64,000 nucleotides of DNA, from the NCBI RefSeq assembly GCF_003352005.1, contig NZ_CP024848.1, positions 1,435,001-1,499,000 on the forward strand. Reading direction: 5' to 3'. Each line of letters starts with the position of its first letter. Position 1 is the first letter of the stretch. The notes beneath the pieces were generated by a model. It had not been told where the DNA came from, ran no database searches, and was given only the letters and a program-made list of their open reading frames with translations. This document shows positions 34,239-43,921 of the stretch, piece by piece. This DNA comes from Oceanobacillus zhaokaii. Lineage in GTDB: Bacteria > Bacillota > Bacilli > Bacillales > Amphibacillaceae. Made by a program: the position numbers and the translations under genes.

Positions 34239-37200
34239 CTGGACAAAGGAGCAGGAAGAGGCAATCTATTCGGATGGACAAGATATTCTCGTTGCGGCGG
34301 CAGCAGGGTCAGGAAAAACGGCTGTATTAGTAGAGCGAATTATCCAGAAGCTGCTAAAGAAGGAGAATCCGGTAGATATTGATTCGCTGCTTGTCGTAAC
34401 ATTTACAAATGCGGCAGCACAGGAAATGCGAAATCGTGTTGGTGTTGCATTAGAAGAGGCACTTGCACAAAATCCAACCTCCAATCATTTAAAAAAACAA
34501 TTGTCATTATTACAGCGTGCATCGATTTCAACCTTGCATTCATTTTGTTTGGATGTAGTGAGACAATATGCATATTTACTTGATATTGATCCCGCCTTTC
34601 GGATCGCAAATGATATGGAAATTGACTTAATCAAACAAGAAGTAATCGATGATTTATTTGAAGAGTGGTATGGCAAAGAAGGAGAAGAACAAGAGAACTT
34701 TTTCTCGGTAGTAGACCGATTTTCAAATGATCGAAGCGATCTTGATGTTGAGAAGGTGATACTGGATCTTTATACATTTTCGGTTCAAAATCCATGGCCA
34801 GAAGTATGGCTTGATGGTTTAGTAAAAAGTTATGAGATTCCGGAAAATTGGATTGAAACGGAACTAACATGGTTAAACCTGATAAAGCGTGAGGTAAAGA
34901 GCCAATTAGAGGCAATTAAACAAGAAATGCAGCTGGCATTAGCAGTAACACTGGAAGTAGATGGTCCATATCAGTATACAGAAGCAGTTGAAGCGGATCT
35001 TAATCAATTATATGAGGCAATGAATTATGCTGATACCTGGGACGATTTACAAGCATTTATTACTACGAGCAAGTTTGTTGCTTTATCAAGGAAGAAACAA
35101 GACTGCGATGAAATGAAAAAAGAAAAAGTGAAGAAGATTCGGGAGAGCTATAAGAAGCGCTGGAAAAATATGAAGGACAACTGGTTTAATCGTAACCTTA
35201 ATAGTCATGTGGAGGATATGCGTGAGCTTTCACCTGTTATTAGACATCTAACCGAATTAGTAAAACAATTCAAAGAGAAGTTTCAGGAATTAAAAAAGGA
35301 AAAGGCAATCGTCGACTTTTCGGATTTAGAGCATTTTTGCTTACAATTATTAGCTAGTGAATCAAGCGATGAGAAACCTGTCCCATCTAATGTTGCGAAT
35401 CAATATAAAAAGCAATTCAGTGAAGTATTAATCGATGAATATCAGGATACAAACCTCGTTCAGGAAACGATTTTATCGTTAATTAGCGATCAAGAAGGTA
35501 CCGGGAATCGCTTTATGGTAGGGGATGTAAAGCAAAGTATTTATCGTTTCCGTCATGCGGAGCCATCGTTGTTTATTCAGAAATATAAACGATTTGCTGA
35601 GGAAGAAGATGATGGAAAGCGAATTGACTTAGCAAGTAATTTTCGAAGCAGGGAACAGGTTTTAACTGGTGCAAATTATATTTTCAGACAAATATTGAAT
35701 GAAGAATTAGGCGATATTGATTATGATCAGAATGCAGAATTAATCTATGGTAATAAAATGTATGATAAATTAGAGTTTCCAGAAGCCTCTCCAGAGCTGT
35801 TCATTATCGATCGTGAGGATCAAGAAGATAAAGAGGATTTGTCTGAGGATGAAGAGAATTTTAAAGACCTGGAGAGGGCACAGCTAGAGGCAAGGGCATA
35901 TGCTGAAAAGATTAAAAGGTGGATTGGGCTAAAAGATGAGCGTAGGCCAATGCAAGTCTTTGATAAGGGAAGTGGCACACAGCGTGATATTCAGTATCGC
36001 GACATCGTCATTTTGATGCGTTCAATGACATGGGCACCAACGATTGTTGAAGAACTTAAGAAACAAGGAATCCCTGTATATGCAGAACTTCAGGCAGGAT
36101 ATTTTGAGGCAATCGAAGTAAAGATTATGATTAGCCTTTTAAAAACGATTGACAATCCTAGACAAGATATTCCACTTGCATCGGTATTAAAATCACCAAT
36201 CGTTGGCTTGAATGAGGACGAACTTACGAAGATAAGGCTTGCGGACCGCTCAAACACATATTATGACGCCTTGAAAAAGTACAAACAGCAGAATACCAGT
36301 GAAACAGCGGATAAAGTAACGAAATTTCTTGAGCAATTACATGCATTTCGGATGGCTTCTAGGCAGGGTGCATTGTCAGAGTTAATTTGGGATATTTACC
36401 GGCAAACAGGCTATTATGATTTCGTTGGCGGGATTCCAGGTGGACGCCAGCGGCAAGCGAATTTACGTGCACTTTACGATAGAGCAAGAGGCTACGAGGC
36501 AACATCATTCCGTGGGCTATTCCGTTTCTTGAGATTTATCGAACGTATGGAAGAACGCGGGGATGATCTTGGGGCAGCACGAGCACTAAGTGAACAGGAA
36601 GATGTTGTTCGCATCATGACGATTCATAAAAGTAAAGGTTTAGAATTTCCTGTCGTTATTGTTGGTGCAATGGATAAAGAGTTTAACTTCAGAGACTTAA
36701 GTCAAAAATATCTGTTACATAAAGATTTAGGCTTTGCGAGCAAATATATCGACCCGGTTAAGCGAATTACCTATCCGACATTGTTTTATCATGCGTTAAA
36801 GGAAGAGAAGAGGCGCGAGTTATTAGCTGAAGAAATGCGAGTGCTGTATGTAGCCTTAACAAGGGCTAAGGAAAAACTAGTTATGATTGGCAGTGTTGCA
36901 TCGTATGAGGCGAAACAAGATAAATGGCAAAAGATGATTCATCACGATGAATGGGTGCTGCCAGCATATTATCGAAAGGAATCAAAGACTTATTTGGACT
37001 GGGTTGGTCCCGCATTAATCCGGCATGAGTCAAGTGCTGAATTAAGAACCGAGGAAATCGCTTCAGATGTGGCAGAGGCAATTCAAAAAGATCCATCAAA
37101 ATGGCAGGTTTCCGTAATTCATGCTAGTGAATTGACGAACCTAGAGGAGCAGGACATTGAATCCGATTTACAACTACGGGAAAAAATTATCAACTGGCAG

Positions 37201-37958
37201 CCGGTAGAAATAATGGATGAAGCATTGGAAGAAGAAGTGAAGGAAAGATTATCCTACCATTATCCATATGAGCAGGCAGTGAAAGCACGTGCAAAACAAT
37301 CGGTTACAGAAATAAAACGACAACAAGAAATAATGGATGATTATAGTGGGGATTTAGTCACGAAAAAGTTTAGGGCACCAATTATCAAACGCCCAAACTT
37401 TATGCAAAAGGAAAAAGTAATTACTGCAGCAGAAAAAGGAATAGCAATGCATACTGTTATGCAGCATTTGCCGCTAAACAAGGTATTAAACAGCCAAGAA
37501 ATTGAGCATTTCTTGGAAGTTCTGATTGAAAGAGAAATCTTAACAAGGATGGAAGCAAAAGTAATTGACATTGCAGCAATTACGCAATTTTTGATACAGC
37601 AATTGCGCAATATATTATGCAAGACGCATCTGCTATTAATCGTGAAGTACCATTTAGCTTAACATTACCTGCCAGCGAAGTTTATGCTTCCTGGACAAGT
37701 GAAATGGATGAGAAAGTATTGATTCAAGGTATTATTGATTGTCTTGTACCGAAGGATGATGGATGGATCATTCTAGATTATAAAACCGATGCAATTAATG
37801 AGGAAGTTACTGATAAAGTAAGAGAAAAGCTAGCAAATCGCTATAAAGTTCAAATGAAATTATATAAACATGCGATTGAGCAAATTTGGAAGCAGCCAGT
37901 GAAAGAAACTTATTTATACTTCTTCTCCAAACAATTACTTGTCAAAGTGGAAAATTAA
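34231..37958 (+). pseudogene. addA: ATP-dependent helicase-nuclease subunit A AddA, frameshifted near the 3' end
   Basis: UvrD-like helicase motifs are all present: Walker A AAAGSGKTAVLVERI, Walker B LIDEYQDTN, GDVKQSIYRFRHAEPSLF, TIHKSKGLEFPVV and VALTRAKEKL. The frame leaves the homologous sequence at a run of five T (37588-37592). One extra T would continue into the rest of AddA in the next frame, which holds the nuclease motif ILDYKTD and runs to 37958 (1242 residues in total). As written, the protein stops at 37662 without its nuclease active site. The start at 34231 is set by AAGGAGG. It could be a sequencing or assembly slip, a recent mutation, or slippage. Confidence 0.85.
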
Positions 37959-37960
37959 GA

Positions 37961-38021
37961 AAAGAGATTATCCTATGTATATGCGTTTTGTTCGCATATC
38001 GCATGAGATAGTCTCTTTTTC
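37961..38021 (+). terminator. Terminator after addA
   Basis: A long imperfect hairpin, AAAGAGATTATCCTATG... with ...CATGAGATAGTCTCTTT, enclosing ATGCG/CGCAT, followed by TTTTT. Confidence 0.75.
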
Positions 38022-38083
38022 ATTAAGCTGATAATATAAAGTATAAAAGTTTTCGTTATGCGATTTTCAATATAGGGAACCAA

Positions 38084-38360
38084 GTCCAGCTTCAGGCGCT
38101 AAAGCTTCAGTGAGACTTCCTTCACTTCCGTACGACAAAAAAGACTTGCCGATTGGTGAAACCAGAGGCTTAATCGTACTTATACTCTTGTGGTGAAAGT
38201 CACTATCGATTCGCTTCCGCTCCCAGAGAGTTTCTTTTATCTCAAAGGGCGAGGAGAAGTTCAACTATGGTCTCATTACCTGGGACTGCGATTACTCGCC
38301 CCATCGAAACCTTTGTGGCAACGTCGAACCACCCCACGTCCTGTGGGGCGAGTCGTAAAT
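38084..38360. repeat. Dispersed intergenic repeat, copy 2 of family II, with an inverted family I core
   Basis: Aligns with 6030-6297 in the same orientation: GTCCAGCTTCAGGCGC, AGACTTGCCGATTGGT, TGTGGTGAAAGTCA and GTCGAACCACCCC. Between these, 38276-38330 matches the family I core in inverse orientation (TGGGACTGCGATTACTCGCC). It occupies the gap between addA and gerPF where sbcD/sbcC would be expected from B. subtilis. Confidence 0.7.
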
Positions 38361-38387
38361 GTGCTTAAACGGGCGCTTGCGCTTTTG

Positions 38388-38606
38388 CTAAGCATTTGCA
38401 GTATTATTTTGATCATTAGCGTCTGGGTCAAATGGGTTGGTTGAACTTATTCCATTATTTGCAGTTATAAAATCTCCGGTATTAAACGAGCCGGAACCAG
38501 TGTTTGTTTTCGTGTTGCTTTTTGGTGATAAATAGAAGGAATCGCCAAAATTAATGACTCCACCACTAACACTGTTTATTTTAATTGGTCCAACGATAGA
38601 CGGCAT
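38388..38606 (-). CDS. gerPF: Spore germination protein GerPF
   Basis: A 72-residue GerPA/GerPF-family protein: PSIVGPIKINSVSGGVINFGDSFYLSPKS and a Gly/Ser-Asn-rich tail (GSGSFNTGD). Last gene of the gerP operon. GerP proteins are coat/cortex-side proteins that let germinants reach the inner-membrane receptors. The start at 38606 has AAGGTGA at the right distance. Confidence 0.9.
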   Translation of the reverse strand: MPSIVGPIKINSVSGGVINFGDSFYLSPKSNTKTNTGSGSFNTGDFITANNGISSTNPFDPDANDQNNTANA

Positions 38607-38666
38607 TCTATTCACCTTCTTGAAGGTATCTTCTTTTATTATCGTATGAACGTAGAGCAGATTCTG

Positions 38667-39041
38667 TTAATGCCCTTGTAAAATACGAAAATGCTTTAAC
38701 CTTGAATCTGCTGAAATATTAAGGGCACTTCCAACCTGAAAAACTGAAGAAAGACTTAATGCAGTTAAATTTATCTGATCAACATGAATGGTATCTGTAC
38801 CGTGACAGACCTTATAGTGATTCACAAGCGGTGGCTTATTTAGCCAGACTGTTTTTTTCTTAAAAATATCGTAGTCTTTGAAATAAAGATTATCACTTTG
38901 TTTAAAATTCGCAACTTCTTTTTGTAATGCAATTGCTTTTGACTTTTGATTGATTATATTAGTGTCGCCAATGCTGAAAATCGAGCTATTTGAAATTGCT
39001 GTTGTATAAATTGTGTTGACGATTGCCGTACGATTGTTCAT
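38667..39041 (-). CDS. gerPE: Spore germination protein GerPE
   Basis: A 124-residue protein with two GerP-type sequences, SNSSIFSIGDTNIINQKSKAIALQ at the start and LSSVFQVGSALNISADSRLKHFR at the end, matching GerPE. GAGGGATAA precedes the start. It follows gerPD by 22 bp. Confidence 0.88.
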   Translation of the reverse strand: MNNRTAIVNTIYTTAISNSSIFSIGDTNIINQKSKAIALQKEVANFKQSDNLYFKDYDIFKKKTVWLNKPPLVNHYKVCHGTDTIHVDQINLTALSLSSVFQVGSALNISADSRLKHFRILQGH

Positions 39042-39063
39042 TATTTATCCCTCACTTAGAGCT

Positions 39064-39237
39064 TTAAGGTGCTAATGGTAAAATGTTTGCAGAAGTGAAG
39101 CTTTCTGGTGGTGTATCGAAAAATGAGGATAGATATATTTGTTCATTGTCACCGATTAATAATACGGAAGAAGAACTAACGCCTTCCACTTGAATATTCC
39201 CAACATTAATTCCCCAATTGTGTACCTCAATATTCAT
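39064..39237 (-). CDS. gerPD: Spore germination protein GerPD
   Basis: A 57-residue protein with NWGINVGNIQVEGVSSSSVLLIGD, typical of GerPD. The start at 39237 is defined by AGGTGAAGATC and overlaps the gerPC stop by 11 bp. Confidence 0.88.
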   Translation of the reverse strand: MNIEVHNWGINVGNIQVEGVSSSSVLLIGDNEQIYLSSFFDTPPESFTSANILPLAP

Positions 39238-39817
39238 GATCTTCACCTGCTTTCTCTGGGCTTTGCATGTAATTTTGCAAGGACTGATTGATTTCATGCT
39301 TAATTTTTTCCGTAATAAACGCACGGAATTGATCAGAACCAAGGGCGTGATTCTGCTTCAATGCTTCTTGTTCATAATAGGAAATTCTGCTGGGAAGCTG
39401 TTTATTTATATCTTCAAAAAGAATCGCCTGAAACGATTCATCAAGGGGCTTATTATAGGTTACAGCTAAATTGCTGATTATCGATGGTCCAGTTTCTCTT
39501 AAATATTGCTGCAGTTCACCTGTTAATTCCTGTTTCAATGGCATTGGATAGTTTGGTGGACTTGTTTGCTGAATTCCCAGATTTTCAATATTCTCTAAAT
39601 CACTAGGAGTAAGGCCTATATGAAGTGTTCCTGCTAGATGCTCGATTTTAAGCTGGTCGAATTTATATTCAATTTTCTCGATGTGTGGTGCTTTATGTTC
39701 TGCTGCCTCTTTTTCAAGAGTATTGATTCTATCCTCAAGCACCTTAATTTTTTCATCCTGTTGCTTCATGTAATATTGCAGCTCAGATAAATAGTTATTC
39801 CAATCATTTCCATACAT
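39227..39817 (-). CDS. gerPC: Spore germination protein GerPC
   Basis: A 196-residue protein, the only large one in the operon. It has a coiled-coil N-terminus (LSELQYYMKQQDEKIKVLED, then RINTLEKEAAEH), the HIEKIEYKFDQLKIEHLAGTL core of GerPC, and a helical C-terminus. The ATG at 39817 has AAAGGGGAA at 8 nt. Confidence 0.88.
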   Translation of the reverse strand: MYGNDWNNYLSELQYYMKQQDEKIKVLEDRINTLEKEAAEHKAPHIEKIEYKFDQLKIEHLAGTLHIGLTPSDLENIENLGIQQTSPPNYPMPLKQELTGELQQYLRETGPSIISNLAVTYNKPLDESFQAILFEDINKQLPSRISYYEQEALKQNHALGSDQFRAFITEKIKHEINQSLQNYMQSPEKAGEDHEY

Positions 39818-39936
39818 AAACACTTCCCCTTTCTAAAGAAAATAGAGAGAATAATAAACCTGGTCAAACGCCTAGCATAGTTTATGCAATGATAAATGTA
39901 TTTGTGTTACTAAATTAGAGCGGATGAGTATTTCAT

Positions 39937-40143
39937 TTAAGGTGCAAGCGGCACTAATGGCGTTATTTCTGTTGCTGCTTCTTTTTCTTCTTCTTCAGCA
40001 GAACTGGTATAGCCTCCAGTATTATAAATATCTGATTGGGCTTGAATACTTCCCGTGCTGCCAATCTGGAGAACCGAGGAATTCGTAATCGCACCAATTT
40101 TTATTAAATAAATACTGATGGATTGATGGATAATGATGCTCAT
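39937..40143 (-). CDS. gerPB: Spore germination protein GerPB
   Basis: A 68-residue GerPB: MSIIIHQSISIYLIKIGAIT and SSVLQIGSTGSIQAQSDIYNTG, with an acidic linker (EEEEKEAATE) before the ITPLVPLAP C-terminus. GGAGTG supports the start at 40143. Confidence 0.88.
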   Translation of the reverse strand: MSIIIHQSISIYLIKIGAITNSSVLQIGSTGSIQAQSDIYNTGGYTSSAEEEEKEAATEITPLVPLAP

Positions 40144-40159
40144 ACTTTTCACTCCAATA

Positions 40160-40372
40160 CTAAGTTATATTCTGATCAATTTTATCTGAATCATTTACGT
40201 ACGTATTTGAATTTTTAAGATTGATACGGATGCCGTTTCCGGTATTGAAGGAGCCGCCACCAGCATAAGTTTTGGCTGTACTTTGCGGTGACATTGAATA
40301 GACATCACCGATATTAAAAATACTCGATGATGTCATGTAGATTACTTTTACTGCGCCGACTTTAGCTGGCAT
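40160..40372 (-). CDS. gerPA: Spore germination protein GerPA
   Basis: A 70-residue GerPA: MPAKVGAVKVIYMTSSSIFN, IGDVYSMSPQSTAKTYAGGG and SFNTGNG. First gene of the operon. AGAGGTGAT precedes the start at 40372. A sigma-K-type promoter lies just upstream. Confidence 0.9.
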   Translation of the reverse strand: MPAKVGAVKVIYMTSSSIFNIGDVYSMSPQSTAKTYAGGGSFNTGNGIRINLKNSNTYVNDSDKIDQNIT

Positions 40373-40389
40373 TGAAATCACCTCTAAAG

Positions 40390-40416
40390 TAGTTTATGAC
40401 ATTTTAACTAAATGTT
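40390..40416 (-). promoter_or_regulatory. Sigma-K-type promoter of the gerP operon
   Basis: On the minus strand CATAAACTA (40398-40390) matches the sigma-K -10 pattern CATAnnnTA exactly. AACA (40416-40413), 14 nt upstream, fits the loose AC-type -35, although the gap is slightly short. gerP is transcribed in the mother cell by sigma-K in B. subtilis. Confidence 0.6.
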
Positions 40417-40644
40417 GAAACAGAAAGCATGTACGAAAAAATATATTTTTTCAGTTAGAGATTTTCGTATTGGTTGATGCATTTCTCGGGGAAAGCAAAG
40501 TGTTAATCCTTAGTGAAAAATTAGGGATAAATAGCTAAATGGAATTTATAGAAAGTAGCCAAGTATTTTCATCTTAAATGAGCGCAATTATCTAATAATA
40601 CGTTATAGTAAAGATGTTGAATCGATTGGAGGAAAGGTTAAAGA

Positions 40645-41817
40645 ATGGAAACAAATGTATCTCCAGTACAAGAATCGAAACGTTTAATTTGGCTTGATGC
40701 TGCAAGAGGATTCGCTATATTCGGGATATTTATCGTCAATATTGGTGGGTTTGGTGCACCATACTTTATCCATGGAGGGGGAGAGGCCGTATGGACATCA
40801 TCTATTGATAAAATTACACAATGGATAGTTGACGTCCTTTTCCAAGCAAGCTTTTACACGTTATTTTCGATATTATTTGGTTTTGGATTTCAAATTTTAA
40901 GAGAAAGACTCATTGTTCGGAATGTAAAACCAACTCTGTTTTTATTACGACGACTCGTTATTCTAATTTGTTTTGGTCTCATTCATGCGTTTGCTGTATG
41001 GTACGGGGATATTCTACTAACCTATGGATTGATTGGCTTGCTATTATTGTTATTTGCAGAAGTAAAGCCAAAAACATTGTTAGGGTGGGGGATAGGTTTA
41101 TTAGCGGGGAGTGTAGGTCTGATTTCATTTGGTTTATTTGCAGTACGGAATCTACTAGGTGGTGCGAATGAAAGTGGGATTGCGAAAGCATTAGTTAACT
41201 ATAGAAGTAGGAGTTTAACCATTATATGGGAGCAAAACTATCAGGATTGGCTCCTAGGAAATGGGGGAATAAGCTATCTGTTTTTAGCAACTACTTTATT
41301 GCCCCTGTTCCTATTTGGAATGTATCTTGCTCAGAAAAGGTGGCTGCATGAACCACAGAAGTACAAAGGGATATTACTCAGGTTGTGGGGGATAAGCTTT
41401 GTGATCTTTTTCATCCTTAAAATGGGACCGTATTTATTTGGCAATCCATTGTGGTTCGGTTATATTCAAGACAATATTGGTGGGACAGCCTCAGCGATCT
41501 TTTATATTGTATCGATAACCTTGATTGGGCAAAGTAACCTTGGGAAAAAACTCATCCATCCATTTATAGCTGTGGGCAGGATGTCATTAACTAACTATAT
41601 ATTGCAATCACTAATCTGCTTTATCTTATTTTATGGCATTGGATTTGGTTTATATGGCTATGTCAGTCCATTTATAACAGTACTAATCGTATTGTTCGTA
41701 TTTATCATCCAAATTTTTATAAGCAAATGGTGGTTCCATCATTTCTTATTCGGTCCTCTAGAATGGAGTTGGCGGAGTTTAATGTATTTAAAATGGCAGC
41801 CTTTTCGAAAAAAATAA
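40645..41817 (+). CDS. DUF418 domain membrane protein
   Basis: A 390-residue polytopic membrane protein with about ten hydrophobic helices. The family start LDAARGFAIFGIFIVNIGGF and the C-terminal GRMSLTNYILQSLICFILFYGIGFGLYG and FGPLEWSWRSLMYLKWQP motifs identify the DUF418 (YeiB-like) family, distant relatives of membrane acyltransferases. Function unproven. Monocistronic behind GGAGGAAAGG. Confidence 0.85.
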   Translation: METNVSPVQESKRLIWLDAARGFAIFGIFIVNIGGFGAPYFIHGGGEAVWTSSIDKITQWIVDVLFQASFYTLFSILFGFGFQILRERLIVRNVKPTLFLLRRLVILICFGLIHAFAVWYGDILLTYGLIGLLLLLFAEVKPKTLLGWGIGLLAGSVGLISFGLFAVRNLLGGANESGIAKALVNYRSRSLTIIWEQNYQDWLLGNGGISYLFLATTLLPLFLFGMYLAQKRWLHEPQKYKGILLRLWGISFVIFFILKMGPYLFGNPLWFGYIQDNIGGTASAIFYIVSITLIGQSNLGKKLIHPFIAVGRMSLTNYILQSLICFILFYGIGFGLYGYVSPFITVLIVLFVFIIQIFISKWWFHHFLFGPLEWSWRSLMYLKWQPFRKK

Positions 41818-41894
41818 AGAGTATGAAATTGAAGGAGAACAGAGGGGAAGGGGAAAAGAAATGGGAAACTCGTAAGTTTGAGCCTCCCATTAAT

Positions 41895-43091
41895 TTATTG
41901 CTCAAATATTTCTCTAATCTTCTCTAATGCCCAGTCTAAATCATTTTTTTCAATTACGAGTGGAGGTGCAAAGCGAATCACATTATCATGTGTTTCTTTA
42001 CATAGTATCCCTTTATCTTTTAGTTTCTCACAATATGGGCGGGCGCTTTCCAATAATTCAACACCAATAAATAATCCTCTTCCGCGTACCTCTTTTATAA
42101 CTGGATTATTGAGCTTTTGCAGTTCAGCTATCATGTAGTCCCCTAATTGCAAAGAACGTTCAGTGAGTCTCTCTTCCTCTAATACGTTAAGTGAAGCGAT
42201 TGAGACCGCACATGCTAGTGGATTGCCGCCAAACGTGGAGCCATGTGACCCAGGATTAAATACGCCGAGAATATCCTTATTGGCAACAATACAGGAGATT
42301 GGAAAAACGCCTCCACCGAGTGCTTTACCGAGAATGAGGATATCAGGTGTAACACTTTCCCAATCGCAGGCAAATAATTTACCAGTACGACCTAGTCCGC
42401 TCTGTATTTCATCCGCAATATAGAGAACATTACTTTCCTGGCAAACATCATATGCTTCTCGAAGGAAACCATCTGGCGGGATAATAATTCCTGCTTCACC
42501 TTGGATTGGTTCAAATAAAAAGCCAGCGGTATTTTCAGTTATGGCATCTCGAAGTGCGTAAATATCGCCATATGGAATAAGTTTAATACCAGGAAGCATC
42601 GGTCCAAAGCCACGTTTATATTCTTCTTCAGATGACAATGAAATCGCTGTCATTGTTCTGCCATGAAAATTTCCTGTACAAGCAATAATCTCCGCCTTAT
42701 TCTCAGCAACCCCTTTTACATCATAAGCCCATCTTCTTGCAGCCTTAATTGCTGTTTCGACAGCCTCTGCACCTGTATTCATTGGCAGAACCATATCTTT
42801 TCTTGTTAATTCACTCATCTTTTCGTACCATGGACCAAGCAATTCATTATGGAATGCCCGTGAGGTTAATGTAACTTTATCAGCTTGGGCTTTTAAAGCG
42901 GCAATGATTTTAGGATGGCGATGGCCTTGATTAACAGCTGAATATGCACTTAGCATATCCATGTAGCGATTCCCTTCAGGATCTTCCATCCAAACACTCT
43001 CCGCTCTCTCGATGACAACTGGTAATGGATGATAATTATTTGCCCCATACTCTTCTGTTAACGCAATGATATTTTTTGATGTTTGTATCAT
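41895..43091 (-). CDS. rocD: Ornithine aminotransferase RocD
   Basis: A 398-residue class III PLP aminotransferase: [49 protein letters not shown], and the PLP lysine in ILGKALGGG (about K256). It converts ornithine and 2-oxoglutarate to glutamate semialdehyde and glutamate (arginine/ornithine catabolism or proline synthesis). GGAGGGG places the start at 43091, removing 15 upstream codons. No other roc gene is nearby. An imperfect hairpin at about 41858-41893 may terminate it. Confidence 0.92.
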   Translation of the reverse strand: MIQTSKNIIALTEEYGANNYHPLPVVIERAESVWMEDPEGNRYMDMLSAYSAVNQGHRHPKIIAALKAQADKVTLTSRAFHNELLGPWYEKMSELTRKDMVLPMNTGAEAVETAIKAARRWAYDVKGVAENKAEIIACTGNFHGRTMTAISLSSEEEYKRGFGPMLPGIKLIPYGDIYALRDAITENTAGFLFEPIQGEAGIIIPPDGFLREAYDVCQESNVLYIADEIQSGLGRTGKLFACDWESVTPDILILGKALGGGVFPISCIVANKDILGVFNPGSHGSTFGGNPLACAVSIASLNVLEEERLTERSLQLGDYMIAELQKLNNPVIKEVRGRGLFIGVELLESARPYCEKLKDKGILCKETHDNVIRFAPPLVIEKNDLDWALEKIREIFEQ

Positions 43092-43313
43092 ACTACCCCT
43101 CCGTATTACATTCTTGTAATCAAGACAATTAAACATACAATTTTTTCGAAAATTCCCACTAACATTATTATACCAGTTTGAAAATAACTTTACTTCAACT
43201 TTTTGTTTAGATGTGAAAAACTAATCAAATAGTGATATGATAGGGTAGAATGAGGTTAAAAATGTTAATAGAATAAAGTTCAAAAATTTAACTGAAGTGG
43301 GGGAGAGAATAAG

Positions 43314-43685
43314 ATGACACATATGCATATTACATCATGGGTATTAGCTATTATTTTACTAATTATCGCCATTATGTTGCGAAAGCAAGGAAAAGCAAAA
43401 CCAGCTAAAATTGTACATATGATTTTACGTCTCGATTACTTATTTATTTTATATACGGGTGGAGCTTTACTTGCAATGTATTTCTCGAACATTGTAATGC
43501 CAATATTCGCTGAAGCTATGGTTAAGGGACTTGCGGGAATTTGGCTAATTGCTGCGATGGAAATGATTCTTATTAAAATATCTAAAGGGAAACCGACAAC
43601 AAGTGCATGGATACAATTTGTTATCGCATTGATAATTGTGTTGGTTTTAGGGTTTGTTCGTTTGCCATTAGGTATTGATATATAA
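43314..43685 (+). CDS. yisL: YisL family (UPF0344) membrane protein
   Basis: A 123-residue protein with four hydrophobic helices, THMHITSWVLAIILLIIAI at the start and KPTTSAWIQFVIALIIVLVLGF at the end, matching YisL. GGGGGAGAG ribosome site. In B. subtilis yisL lies close to gerP, as here. Function unknown. Confidence 0.82.
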   Translation: MTHMHITSWVLAIILLIIAIMLRKQGKAKPAKIVHMILRLDYLFILYTGGALLAMYFSNIVMPIFAEAMVKGLAGIWLIAAMEMILIKISKGKPTTSAWIQFVIALIIVLVLGFVRLPLGIDI

Positions 43686-43700
43686 ATTAAGGATATCTGG

Positions 43701-43731
43701 AGGTTGCCTCAAATCATGGGGCAGCCTTTTC
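43701..43731 (+). terminator. Terminator after yisL
   Basis: AGGTTGCCTC / GGGGCAGCCT stem (including G-U pairs) with a 7-nt loop and TTTT tail. Confidence 0.65.
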
Positions 43732-43921
43732 AATTTGCATTGTCTGTTGTAATTTTTAGAGACAGTGGAATTCAATACCAATAATACGTTTAAATCGAAG
43801 AATAACTATTACTAAATGGAAAAGTGAAGTCTTTTCAACAAAATAACAGTTTTTATTGACTATTCGTGTCTATGATTAATAATAGAACAAGAAAGATTAC
43901 ATAGATGGTGGGGAGAAATGA

